Counted from the stretch's first letter, positions 6,351 through 13,619 are shown. The stretch: DNA of 22,799 bases from an uncultured Dorea sp. (GCF_934294775.1 NZ_CAKRAH010000043.1:1-22799), one strand, 5' to 3'. Notes: generated from the sequence alone by a model not told the origin. Made by a program: numbers and translations.

Positions 6351-7085
6351 TTACAAAAATCCCCCATCAACCCCAATAATCTGCCCCGTCATATAATCCG
6401 GCGCATGCACAATATTCCACACCATCTGTGCAATTTCTTCCGGAGTTCCATATCTTCCGGCTGGAATATCTTCTTCAAGAGCCTTGCGCTCTTCCTCCGT
6501 AAGCTGACTGTTCATAGAGGTATCAATTACACCACAGGCGATCGCATTAACCTGAACGTTGCTTGGAGCAAGTTCTTTCGCAAGAGCTTTTGTGAACCCA
6601 TTGATTCCGGACTTGGATGCGGAATAAGCAACTTCACAGGATGCACCAGAAGTTCCCCACATAGAGGAAATGTTGATAATCTTTCCAGAACGCTTGGATA
6701 CCATCGGTGGAATGGCCTGTCTGCAGCAGTAAAATGCAGAGGAAAGATTTGTCTGGATGATGCGGTTCCAGTCTTCGTCTGTCATATCTGTCAGAAGATT
6801 AATATACGAGATGCCAGCATTGTTGACCAGAACATCCAGATGTGTGCATTCTTCATAGATTCTTTCATAGATTTCATTAACTTTTCTGGAGTCGCCGACG
6901 TTGCCAGGTACAAGCGTACATGGTGTGTGATATTTTTCTTTGATTTCCTGTTTGACCCTTCTTAATTCTTCCATAGAAGTAGAGCAGTTCAAAAATGTTT
7001 GATAACCACGTGATGCAAACAAAAGTGCGATGCTTTTTCCGATTCCTCTGGAAGCACCAGTAATAAAAATTGTTTTCTGATTCAT
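6351..7085 (-). CDS. Short-chain dehydrogenase, YmfI-like (possible EF-P 5-aminopentanone reductase)
   Basis: NAD(P)-dependent reductase of the FabG-type SDR family, 244 residues, cytoplasmic. It shows TGASRGIG (9-16), NNAG (88-91) and the catalytic set S141, Y154, K158. The segment S-M-W-G-T-S-G-A-S-C-E-V-A-Y-S (141-155) matches what I recall of B. subtilis YmfI (SxWGxxGASCEVxYS), which reduces 5-aminopentanone on elongation factor P. General FabG proteins usually differ there. It is not in a fatty-acid gene cluster, which fits this reading; no efp is in view. The start at 7085 is set by GGGGAG upstream and the Rossmann fold; an upstream in-frame ATG lies in the promoter. The generic alternative is a 3-oxoacyl-ACP reductase-like enzyme. 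Confidence 0.82.
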   Translation of the reverse strand: MNQKTIFITGASRGIGKSIALLFASRGYQTFLNCSTSMEELRRVKQEIKEKYHTPCTLVPGNVGDSRKVNEIYERIYEECTHLDVLVNNAGISYINLLTDMTDEDWNRIIQTNLSSAFYCCRQAIPPMVSKRSGKIINISSMWGTSGASCEVAYSASKSGINGFTKALAKELAPSNVQVNAIACGVIDTSMNSQLTEEERKALEEDIPAGRYGTPEEIAQMVWNIVHAPDYMTGQIIGVDGGFL

Positions 7086-7130
7086 GTTATATCTCCCCTG
7101 ACGATATTTTTTAAATAACTTTATTTTTCT

Positions 7131-7159
7131 ATTATATACTGAAATGATTGTCATTTAAA
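7131..7159 (-). promoter_or_regulatory. Candidate promoter of the SDR gene
   Basis: On the minus strand TTTAAA (7154-7159) and a consensus TATAAT (7131-7136) are spaced by 17 bases. Its -35 directly abuts that of the divergent HD-gene promoter. Confidence 0.5.
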
Positions 7160-7176
7160 GTCTCAGGTGATATTAT
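7148..7176 (+). promoter_or_regulatory. Sigma-A promoter of the HD-domain gene
   Basis: TTGTCA (7148-7153), 17-base spacer, TATTAT (7171-7176). It is back to back with the SDR promoter, with adjoining -35 boxes, so the two could not easily be occupied together. Confidence 0.6.
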
Positions 7177-7250
7177 TTATGTATCAAATTAACGCAGCCG
7201 GATAAAAATCGGCTTCAGAGAGATCATTTGCGATAAAGAGAGGTACCATT

Positions 7251-7793
7251 ATGATTAATAAGGCAATTGAATTTGCCACGAGAGCACATGCAGGACAGTT
7301 CAGGAAAGGAACCAAGAGGCCATATATTGTGCATCCGATCGAGGTGGGCGATATTGTTTCGACGATGACGCAGGATGAAGAGATTATCAGTGCAGCAGTT
7401 TTGCATGATACGATTGAAGACTGTAAGAGTGTATCTAGGGAAGTTCTGGCGGAAGAATTTTCAGAAAGAGTTGCGTCGATGGTGGCACAGGAAAGCGAAG
7501 ACAAGTCGAAGACATGGATGGAGCGTAAGTCAGCAACGATCGAGCATTTGAAGACAGCACCAAGAGAAGTGCAGATGATAGGGCTTGCGGACAAACTGTC
7601 TAACATGCGGGATATTGACAGGGATTATCCGATGTACGGAGAAGAACTCTGGAACAGATTCCGGATGAAGGATAAGAAGATTATAGGATGGTATTATATT
7701 GGAATAAGAGATGCTTTGAAGGAAGCATTTCAGGGTGTAGATGCTTACGAGGAATACTGTGAGCTTGTAAGCAAGAATTTTGAAGATGATTAA
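7251..7793 (+). CDS. HD-domain protein, small (p)ppGpp hydrolase-like
   Basis: A 180-residue cytoplasmic metal-dependent phosphohydrolase. Visible motifs are HAGQFRKGTKRPYIVHP with H28, the HD pair H52-D53 followed by E56-D57 in AAVLHDTIED, and LADKLSNM with D114 and N118. These are the Mn2+-site and substrate residues of the SpoT/RelA hydrolase domain and of stand-alone MESH1-type hydrolases. No synthetase, TGS or ACT domain follows. A role in removing alarmone or a related nucleotide 3'-pyrophosphate is inferred from family only. AGAGAGG lies upstream of the ATG at a suitable distance. A hairpin separates it from acyP. Confidence 0.8.
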   Translation: MINKAIEFATRAHAGQFRKGTKRPYIVHPIEVGDIVSTMTQDEEIISAAVLHDTIEDCKSVSREVLAEEFSERVASMVAQESEDKSKTWMERKSATIEHLKTAPREVQMIGLADKLSNMRDIDRDYPMYGEELWNRFRMKDKKIIGWYYIGIRDALKEAFQGVDAYEEYCELVSKNFEDD

Positions 7794-7816
7794 AAATATG
7801 AATCAGTAAAGAGTGG

Positions 7817-7858
7817 CAGGACATTGCACCGGATAATGCAGTGTCCTGATTATTATTT
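7817..7858 (+). terminator. Terminator after the HD-domain gene
   Basis: CAGGACATTGCA (7817-7828) pairs with 7837-7848 over 12 positions with one G/T wobble and an 8-base loop, then ATTATTATTT. The interrupted T-run may allow read-through to acyP. Confidence 0.7.
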
Positions 7859-7884
7859 CAGATACACTTTTGAGGTGAAAAACT

Positions 7885-8157
7885 ATGGCAGAAGTAAGAA
7901 AACATATGGTATTTCATGGAAGAGTACAGGGCGTGGGATTCAGATATACGGCAAAATATCTGGCAAGATCTATGAACCTGACCGGATGGGTGAAAAATGA
8001 ATACGATGGTACCGTTGTAATGGAAGTACAGGGAAGAGAAGCATTGATTTTTGAACTGATGAAAGGATTGAACCGGAATCAGTTTATACAGATTGACTGG
8101 ATTGATACAGAAGAGATGGATACAGAGCTGGAAAGCAGTTTTGAAGTGAAGTATTGA
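7885..8157 (+). CDS. acyP: Acylphosphatase
   Basis: A 90-residue cytoplasmic enzyme that hydrolyses acyl phosphates. The signature GRVQGVGFRY holds the phosphate-binding loop and catalytic R20; N38 in GWVKNEYDGTVVMEVQG is the second catalytic residue. Length and fold order match the family. GAGGTG precedes the ATG. It lies between the HD gene and a tetR gene that has its own promoter. Confidence 0.95.
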   Translation: MAEVRKHMVFHGRVQGVGFRYTAKYLARSMNLTGWVKNEYDGTVVMEVQGREALIFELMKGLNRNQFIQIDWIDTEEMDTELESSFEVKY

Positions 8158-8159
8158 TT

Positions 8160-8189
8160 TTGACCGGGGTATTATAAGTATGATATACT
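8160..8189 (+). promoter_or_regulatory. Sigma-A promoter of the tetR gene
   Basis: TTGACC (8160-8165), 18-base spacer, TATACT (8184-8189), starting 3 bases after the acyP stop. Confidence 0.65.
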
Positions 8190-8228
8190 ATAGACATCTA
8201 GGACGAGAACGGCAAGGAGACCAAAGGA

Positions 8229-8813
8229 ATGGAAACAGGAAAAGCGAAGAGTGTAAAAGGCAGGATTGTAGAGGCTGCATGGCAGTTGTTTTATGAAAAG
8301 GGATATAACGGAACAACGGTAGATGATATTATTGATCTGTCGGGAACATCAAAGGGATCTTTTTATTATTATTTTAATACAAAAGATGAATTGTTAAATA
8401 CATTATCTATGATATTGGACGATCATTACGATGAACTTGAGAAAAAGATGGATCCACAGATGAACAGCTATGAAAAACTGTTGTATCTGAATTATGAAGC
8501 ACATACCATGATGGAAGAAAAGATCAGTATCGATCTGCTGGCATCGCTTTATTCCACTCAGTTGGTAGCCCAGGGACACCGGTCATTGCTTGATCAGAAC
8601 CGAAAATATTACAAATTGATCAGCAGCATTATTGACGAAGGACAGAAAAAAGGTGAGATATCCGATACAGTATCGGTAAATGAACTGGTGAAATATTATT
8701 CTATGTGCGAACGGGCGCTGGTATCAGACTGGTGTCTGAACAAAGGAGAATATTCACTGGGGGAATATTCTAAAAAATGTATGCCGGTTATGATGGAGCA
8801 TTTTAAAAAATAG
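8229..8813 (+). CDS. TetR/AcrR-family transcriptional regulator
   Basis: A 194-residue DNA-binding regulator. Residues about 10-55 form the TetR helix-turn-helix domain: RIVEAAWQLFYEKGYNGTTV, DDIIDLSGTSKGSFYYYF and KDELL are all typical. The rest is an all-helical ligand/dimer domain without a recognisable specificity. AAGGAG at 8214-8219 and AAAGGA near the ATG both could serve in initiation. No transporter or enzyme gene adjoins it in the same direction, so the target is unclear; the convergent GntR gene lies beyond a repeat-rich gap. Confidence 0.88.
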   Translation: METGKAKSVKGRIVEAAWQLFYEKGYNGTTVDDIIDLSGTSKGSFYYYFNTKDELLNTLSMILDDHYDELEKKMDPQMNSYEKLLYLNYEAHTMMEEKISIDLLASLYSTQLVAQGHRSLLDQNRKYYKLISSIIDEGQKKGEISDTVSVNELVKYYSMCERALVSDWCLNKGEYSLGEYSKKCMPVMMEHFKK

Positions 8814-8865
8814 GCATATTCTGGTCCGTAAATGTTATATTAAAAAACAAAACAGTTTTCATAAT

Positions 8866-8960
8866 AAAAACACATGATACAGAAGCAGTATGACTTTTCA
8901 TATAGTTTTCCTATATGCCAAAGTATACAGGAAAAGCTGTTCTCTGTAGCATGTGTTTTT
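8866..8960 (+). terminator. Long inverted repeat downstream of tetR
   Basis: 8866-8883 and 8943-8960 pair at 17 of 18 positions (AAAAACACATG then TACAGA, with one mismatch between), ending in TTTTTT at 8956-8961. The 59-base interior carries a smaller perfect hairpin (8899-8905 with 8911-8917) and a decayed palindromic repeat. It probably acts as the tetR terminator. Confidence 0.6.
8914..8949 (+). repeat. Palindromic repeat copy 3, internally deleted
   Basis: Keeps the left arm TATGCCAAAGTATACAGG and the right end TTCTCTGTA, but the central GTTGCCAGTGGC part is missing. It lies inside the long inverted repeat of the tetR terminator. Confidence 0.55.
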
Positions 8961-8962
8961 TG

Positions 8963-9013
8963 ATATCTAAGTATGCAGGATGAGTTGCCAGAGGCAGGTT
9001 CTCTGTATGTCAA
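8963..9013 (+). repeat. Palindromic repeat copy 4
   Basis: Left arm ATATCTAAGTATGCAGG, core GTTGCCAGAGGCAGG, then TTCTCTGTATGTCAA. It follows copy 3 in the same orientation after a T6 run. Bases 9014-9071 up to the gntR stop hold no feature I can support. Confidence 0.65.
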
Positions 9014-9071
9014 AATATCCTTGAGAAACGGACAGTAGAAGAACATGAGATGGCAGCAAGCGGTAATCCGG

Positions 9072-9713
9072 CTAATGCATTTTTAAAGCAGTATCCTTTC
9101 CGGTTCCAAAATGGTCATTTTTCAATATTTCAAATGCTTTCTCATAATTTCCTTTTCGCATATAGGAGACCATTTTTTTCAGATTCTCATTGGTTTTTGG
9201 AATCCGCATACCGTTGCGGATAGAATACTGTCCAATACGGATCAGTTCGGATAAGTTATTTTCATAAATGCGGTTGATACGCTCATTTTCAAATATACTG
9301 ATAATCTCCATATGCATGGCAGTATCTGCGACTTCCCACTGATAGAGATCGCCGGCGACAGCGCACATACGGACAACCTTTTCTTCGATACGGTAAGAAT
9401 ATTCTTCGTATTTTCCAGAGGTAAAGATCTGACGGAATGCGGCACCTTCCAGAAGCTCTCTTAGCTGATAGATTTCGTTGATGTCTTTATCAGTAATCTC
9501 ACGTACAGTCATGGACTTGTAATAATCAGATACGATCAGTCCTTCGGCCTGAAGCATCTGGATGGCAGTCCGGACCGGACTTCTGCTCATGCCCAGTTCT
9601 TTGGTAAGCATAGCTTCTGTAAGAACCATACCTGGCGGATAAGTCAGATTTAAAATATTTTCTTTGATTGTATGATAGGCCTGAGTGGCAAGAGATGGAC
9701 TATTTTCTGCCAT
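9072..9713 (-). CDS. GntR-family regulator with FCD domain
   Basis: A 213-residue repressor/activator of the FadR subfamily. Residues 8-72 form the winged helix (AYHTIKENILNLTYPPGMVL, SRSPVRTAIQMLQAEGLI). Residues about 78-205 form the helical FCD ligand domain. Of the usual metal/ligand residues, D130, H134 and H201 are present, but the middle His is replaced by Asn (N177). The start at 9713 follows AGGGGGA; the frame stays open upstream through a palindromic repeat, which would add 27 spurious residues. Its promoter is covered by two GTATAC palindromes, and two more sit at proC, so autoregulation and control of proC are likely. The ligand is unknown; a proline- or amino-acid-related compound would be a guess. 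Confidence 0.9.
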   Translation of the reverse strand: MAENSPSLATQAYHTIKENILNLTYPPGMVLTEAMLTKELGMSRSPVRTAIQMLQAEGLIVSDYYKSMTVREITDKDINEIYQLRELLEGAAFRQIFTSGKYEEYSYRIEEKVVRMCAVAGDLYQWEVADTAMHMEIISIFENERINRIYENNLSELIRIGQYSIRNGMRIPKTNENLKKMVSYMRKGNYEKAFEILKNDHFGTGKDTALKMH

Positions 9714-9758
9714 GATAATTCCCCCTAATCCTGAATAATGTACTCCCGGGGCCATTTT

Positions 9759-9806
9759 GATACCTGCGTATGCAAGAAAAGTTGCCAGTGGCAAGTTTTC
9801 TGTATT
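9759..9806 (+). repeat. Palindromic repeat copy 5, in the gntR leader
   Basis: Left arm ATACCTGCGTATGCA and hairpin 9775-9801: AGAAAA pairs with TTTTCT and TTGCC with GGCAA around AGT. Compared with copy 1, a G-C pair has become A-T on both sides. It lies in the transcribed leader of gntR, so it would appear in that mRNA in the reverse sense. Confidence 0.75.
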
Positions 9807-9859
9807 TACTTTTGCACTTATTCTTTTTCATCAGACTTACCGGGAGTGGATGAATGAAA

Positions 9860-9888
9860 AGTATACATTCCAATTGATTGTATACAAA
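9860..9888 (-). promoter_or_regulatory. Promoter of the gntR gene
   Basis: On the minus strand TATACT (9860-9865) is preceded by TTGTAT at a 16-base or TTTGTA at a 17-base spacing. Both boxes lie inside the two GTATAC sites at 9861-9866 and 9878-9887. Confidence 0.6.
9861..9887. promoter_or_regulatory. Operator pair A (GntR sites)
   Basis: GTATAC (9861-9866) and the perfect palindrome TTGTATACAA (9878-9887) have centres 19 bases apart. They coincide with the gntR -10 and -35, the expected place for autorepression. TTGTATACAA-like palindromes are common for FCD-type GntR regulators. Confidence 0.65.
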
Positions 9889-9925
9889 TTGTAACGTATT
9901 TTTGGGGAAAATTCAAGACAAAGTG

Positions 9926-9954
9926 TTGACTTTTGGAAAAACTGGTGTTATAGT
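9926..9954 (+). promoter_or_regulatory. Sigma-A promoter of proC
   Basis: TTGACT (9926-9931), 17-base spacer, TATAGT (9949-9954). The predicted start is near 9961, giving a leader of about 175 bases. Confidence 0.75.
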
Positions 9955-9970
9955 CACAGTAACAAATGAA

Positions 9971-9998
9971 TTGTATACAAATTTTAAAAATGTATACA
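9971..9998. promoter_or_regulatory. Operator pair B (GntR sites)
   Basis: TTGTATACAA (9971-9980) and TGTATACA (9991-9998) again have centres 19 bases apart, the same spacing as pair A. They lie at about +10 to +38 of the proC transcript, where a bound repressor would block early elongation. Confidence 0.65.
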
Positions 9999-10135
9999 AC
10001 TGTAAAAGATGATGCAAACATAAATTCATTGCTGAAAGAAGATTTCTGAATCGGGAATTTTATAGAATACAGCAATAAAAGCATCACAGATACAGGAGTA
10101 AGAAGATTAGTTGATAGAAAAGGAAGGTAAGAAGG

Positions 10136-10930
10136 ATGAAATTAGGATTTATCGGTACAGGTAACATGGCATCAGCAATTATGGGTGGTATTATTAAGAA
10201 TAATGTGATTCCGGCAGAAGAAATCATCGGGGCAGATCTTTTTGCACCTGGAAGAGAAAGAGTACAGAAAGCTTACGGCATTAACGTAACAGCTGATAAC
10301 AAAGAAGTAGCAGAAAAAGCAGAGACAATTATCCTTTCTGTAAAACCACAGTTTTATGAGAGCGTTATCGCAGACATCAAAGATGTAGTAAAAGAAAACC
10401 AGATCATCATCACAATTGCACCAGGTAAGACACTTGCATGGCTCGCAGAAAAATTCGGAAAAGATGTAAAAATCGTACGTACAATGCCAAATACACCAGC
10501 TATGGTAGGCGAAGGTATGACCGCTGTATGCCCGAACGAACATATGACAGAAGATGAGATTGCATATGTAAAGAGCCTTCTGGAAAGCTTTAGCCGTGCA
10601 GAAATTGTTCCAGAGCGTCTGATGGACGTTGTAACAGCAGTAAGCGGAAGCTCACCGGCATATGTATTCATGCTGATCGAGGCTATGGCAGATGCAGCAG
10701 TATCTGGTGGAATGCCAAGAAAACAGGCTTATGAATTTGCAGCACAGGCAGTACTTGGAAGTGCTAAGATGGTTCTGGATACAGGAAAACATCCTGGAGA
10801 ATTAAAAGATATGGTTTGCTCACCAGCAGGAACAACAATCGAAGCAGTTCGTACATTAGAAGAACTTGGATTTAGAAGTTCCATCATCGAAGCAATGAAA
10901 GTTTGCGAAGAGATGTCAAGAAGCTTATAA
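10136..10930 (+). CDS. proC: Pyrroline-5-carboxylate reductase
   Basis: Catalyses the last step of proline synthesis, reduction of 1-pyrroline-5-carboxylate with NAD(P)H. The 264-residue length is standard. The N-terminus KLGFIGTGNMASAI holds the dinucleotide-binding Gly motif (G7, G9). VRTMPNTPAMVGEG, SGSSPAYVF and the C-terminal block SPAGTTIEAVRTLEELGFR are the family signatures. AGGAAGG at 10121-10127 is the ribosome binding site. The divergent GntR regulator and two operator pairs suggest transcriptional control, unusual enough for proC to be worth noting. proA and proB are not in the window. Confidence 0.97.
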   Translation: MKLGFIGTGNMASAIMGGIIKNNVIPAEEIIGADLFAPGRERVQKAYGINVTADNKEVAEKAETIILSVKPQFYESVIADIKDVVKENQIIITIAPGKTLAWLAEKFGKDVKIVRTMPNTPAMVGEGMTAVCPNEHMTEDEIAYVKSLLESFSRAEIVPERLMDVVTAVSGSSPAYVFMLIEAMADAAVSGGMPRKQAYEFAAQAVLGSAKMVLDTGKHPGELKDMVCSPAGTTIEAVRTLEELGFRSSIIEAMKVCEEMSRSL

Positions 10931-10964
10931 AAAGTAAGCAGCATATGATATATTGGAAATAAAT

Positions 10965-11003
10965 AAGGGCAGATATTGTGAGTGTTTCGCAATATCTGCC
11001 CTT
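10965..11003 (+). terminator. Hairpin after proC lacking a T-run
   Basis: A perfect 14-base stem (AAGGGCAGATATTG, 10965-10978, with 10990-11003) and an 11-base loop. GCGTATG follows instead of T, so it may stabilise the transcript end or terminate inefficiently. Confidence 0.55.
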
Positions 11004-11041
11004 GCGTATGTACATTATTATGTGATAAAATTTTTCCTATG

Positions 11042-11070
11042 TTGTCAAAGTAAAAAGCAGCAAATGTAAT
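11042..11070 (+). promoter_or_regulatory. Possible promoter of the C39-like gene
   Basis: TTGTCA (11042-11047), 17-base spacer, TGTAAT (11065-11070), followed by a leader of about 105 bases. The -10 is only fair. Confidence 0.4.
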
Positions 11071-11182
11071 AAGAAGACAGACGCATCAAGATATAAAGAA
11101 TAAAAAGTGAAAATAAAAAGATTATAGTACTGTATGAACAGTAAGCGGGAATAACAGATTGTAGAAAGACAGGTGGCTGGAT

Positions 11183-11803
11183 ATGAAAAAGGAACTGGAG
11201 TATTTTACAATAGATGATGAATTTGGCGGGAATCAGGACTGGTTTACGAATATTGTCATGAATATTGGTGGATGTGGTGCTGCAACGGCATGTGACAGCT
11301 GTATCTATTTTGCAAAATATATGGGAATGAAAGAATTATATCCGTTTGATCTGGACAGAATGGATAAAGAATCGTACAAAAAATTCAGCCAGATCATGAA
11401 ACCATATATCCGGCCGAGAGTCGGAGGAGTCAGAAAACCAGAATGGTATATCGAAGGACTGGGAAAGTATATCAGAGATGTCAACGAACGGTGTAAAACA
11501 GATTACCAGATTGAGATGGAGAAGTTTGACGGAGATATTCCGGAAGAAGAGGCGGAGATGCTGATCCGCAACCAGATTGACCAGGGACTTCCGGTTCCGT
11601 ATCTGATGTTAAAACACCAGAACGTAGAAGCATACAAAGATTTTATCTGGCACTGGTTTCTGGTGGTCGGATATGAGACAGACGCAGAAGGAACGTGGAT
11701 AGATGTAGCCACTTATGGGGAAAAAGTCCGGCTGAACCTGAAAGAACTGTGGAAAACCGGATATGAAGAAAAGGGTGGAATCATTACTTACGATATAAAA
11801 TAA
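11183..11803 (+). CDS. Predicted C39/papain-fold-like protein of unknown function
   Basis: A 206-residue protein without signal peptide or membrane segment, so cytoplasmic. Its order of motifs suggests a cysteine-peptidase-like fold: Q18, then MNIGGCGAATACDSC with candidate nucleophile C31, FIWHWFLVVGY with candidate H157, and WIDVATYG with D174. In C39-like and papain-like peptidases a Cys near the N-terminus is followed by a His at the start of a hydrophobic strand and then Asp/Asn, as here. The Cys context GGCGAAT differs from the usual CGPxS. Catalysis is unproven; it could bind rather than cut peptides. It precedes the sulfotransferase gene by 88 bases with no terminator between, so they may be co-transcribed. 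Confidence 0.6.
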   Translation: MKKELEYFTIDDEFGGNQDWFTNIVMNIGGCGAATACDSCIYFAKYMGMKELYPFDLDRMDKESYKKFSQIMKPYIRPRVGGVRKPEWYIEGLGKYIRDVNERCKTDYQIEMEKFDGDIPEEEAEMLIRNQIDQGLPVPYLMLKHQNVEAYKDFIWHWFLVVGYETDAEGTWIDVATYGEKVRLNLKELWKTGYEEKGGIITYDIK

Positions 11804-11891
11804 AAAAGTGACCATAATTCATATTTTTAACACAAATTCTTGTTATGATATTTTTAACTGAGAAAAAACGAATAAGAAGGTGGGAGAAAAA

Positions 11892-13565
11892 GTGAAAAGA
11901 CGAATCATGACCGCAGGGATGCTGGCTATGATGCTTGCAATGGGAATGACAGGATGTGGAAAGTCAGACACAAAGACAGATGAGACGACAAAAACAGAGC
12001 AGACGTCAGAAACTGACAGCAACGGAGAAAAAAAGCAGTCAGATAATGAAACAAATGTGATGAATGATGAGCAAAAGAAGCTGTATGAAGAAATCAAGAA
12101 AGCGTACAATGTAGAAGAAGAGCAAAAGATTGCAGATGCACTGGAAGCAAAGAAAAAATCCCAGGATTATACATTAAGTAATATGCTGATAGAGTATAAT
12201 CCATTCGGAACCAATACGCAGTCGTTATATGTATATTTTAAGACGGATAATGCAGTAAAGGTATCTTATACGATCCATGTAGACAAAGATAATATTGAGG
12301 ATTTCAGCAGAGATGTCTATCAACAGGAAGAATACCAGACAGAACACGAATTTCAGGTAATTGGTCTGATACCGGATACGGAAAATACCGTAACTTTCTA
12401 TATTACGAACAAAGATGGTTCGACAGATACAAAAGAAATTGTCTACGATATGGGAAGTTTGTACGGCGAAGAAGAAGTACAGCTTGATACAGATGTAAAG
12501 CAAAGTGCGGACAAGCTGACAGATGGTCTGTATGTCATACTTGGTAATGACAGCTCTTCCATGGATTTTATGTATTATTATGATAATAATGGGGTGTTAA
12601 GAGGAGAGGTTCCGCTTCTTGGATATAGAAGCCACAGACTGATCTTTGATGAGAACTCCATGTATTACAGCATTTCCGAAAAGCGTATGGCGCAGGTAAA
12701 CCGCCTGGGACAGGTAACGAAAGTCTATAATCTTGGCGATTACAAACTGCATCATGACTATGTCTTTGATGAGAACGGAAATATGCTGATCCTTGCGACA
12801 GATACGACACAGGACAGTGTAGAAGATATTGTGTTGAAACTGGATGTAAACTCAGGAGAAGTAACAGAAGTACTGGATCTGGAAGATCTGTTTGGAGAAT
12901 ATAAGAAAACCTGTGTCAAGAATTCTTCTGATGAACTGGACTGGATGCATATTAATACCATTCAGTATATGGGAAATGGTTCAGTGCTGTTAAGTTCCAG
13001 AGAGACATCAACAATTATCAAAATCGATAATATTTACGATCAGCCGTCGGTTGCATATATGATTGGAGAGAAGGATTTCTGGGATGATACTTCTTATGTA
13101 AGTCTGCTGCTGAATAAAAAAGGTGATTTTACAATCCAGGGAGGACAGCATTCCATCACATATGAAACGGATGAGAGTCTGCAGGAAGGACAGTACTACC
13201 TGTATATGTATAACAATAATATTGGAATCAGTGAGACGAGACCGGATTATGACTGGTCAGCAATCGGACTGAAAGAATCATCTGCGACAGAAGGAAAGAA
13301 TTCCAAGTATTACAAATATCTGGTAGATGAAAATGCAGGCACTTTTGAATTAGTGGATTCATTTAAAGTTCCATACTCAGGATATATAAGCAGTGCGCAG
13401 GAGCTAGGCGATAATGTACTGATTGATACAGGACTTAAGGGGATGTTCAGCGAATATGATGAGAATCACAAAGTAATTGCCACATATAAAATGAACTATG
13501 AAAAATTCATTTACAGAGTATACAAATATAATTTCGATGGATTTTATTTTGAAAAAAATGAATAA
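11892..13565 (+). CDS. assT: Arylsulfate sulfotransferase, predicted lipoprotein
   Basis: Transfers sulfate between phenolic compounds without PAPS. The 557-residue product begins VKRR, a hydrophobic stretch and the lipobox MTGC (C22), so it should be anchored outside the membrane. A Thr/Lys/Glu/Ser-rich linker (about 23-60) precedes an immunoglobulin-like N-domain and a beta-propeller. Residues matching the active site of the E. coli enzyme, from memory, are H287/H288 in LHHDYV, H353 in DWMHINT, R370 in SSRETS and the catalytic H420 in GGQHSI. The GTG at 11892 is chosen because GGTGGGAG at 11879-11886 serves it; a GTG at 11880 overlaps that site. One Cys remains after processing (C341), so the disulfide of some homologues is absent. 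Confidence 0.85.
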   Translation: MKRRIMTAGMLAMMLAMGMTGCGKSDTKTDETTKTEQTSETDSNGEKKQSDNETNVMNDEQKKLYEEIKKAYNVEEEQKIADALEAKKKSQDYTLSNMLIEYNPFGTNTQSLYVYFKTDNAVKVSYTIHVDKDNIEDFSRDVYQQEEYQTEHEFQVIGLIPDTENTVTFYITNKDGSTDTKEIVYDMGSLYGEEEVQLDTDVKQSADKLTDGLYVILGNDSSSMDFMYYYDNNGVLRGEVPLLGYRSHRLIFDENSMYYSISEKRMAQVNRLGQVTKVYNLGDYKLHHDYVFDENGNMLILATDTTQDSVEDIVLKLDVNSGEVTEVLDLEDLFGEYKKTCVKNSSDELDWMHINTIQYMGNGSVLLSSRETSTIIKIDNIYDQPSVAYMIGEKDFWDDTSYVSLLLNKKGDFTIQGGQHSITYETDESLQEGQYYLYMYNNNIGISETRPDYDWSAIGLKESSATEGKNSKYYKYLVDENAGTFELVDSFKVPYSGYISSAQELGDNVLIDTGLKGMFSEYDENHKVIATYKMNYEKFIYRVYKYNFDGFYFEKNE

Positions 13566-13619
13566 TGAATGAAAAATCTTTTGGAAGTCTTTACGGATGA
13601 GGATTTATCCGCTAAAATG

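Larger units (their letters stand above)
9714..10135. other. Regulatory region between gntR and proC
   Basis: A 422-base divergent gap holding palindromic repeat copy 5, two promoters and four GTATAC-centred sites. Bases 9999-10127 are the proC leader and hold no further gene or clear hairpin. Confidence 0.8.

Noticed and set aside
9014..9085. An open frame on the plus strand after repeat copy 4 reading VEEHEMAASGNPANAFLKQ
   Set aside because: It runs antisense into gntR without a start signal. It may be a relic of a deleted gene but could be chance.
12225..12961. Open frames on the minus strand within the sulfotransferase gene
   Set aside because: The plus-strand gene has a signal peptide, active-site residues and a ribosome binding site; the opposite frames have none.
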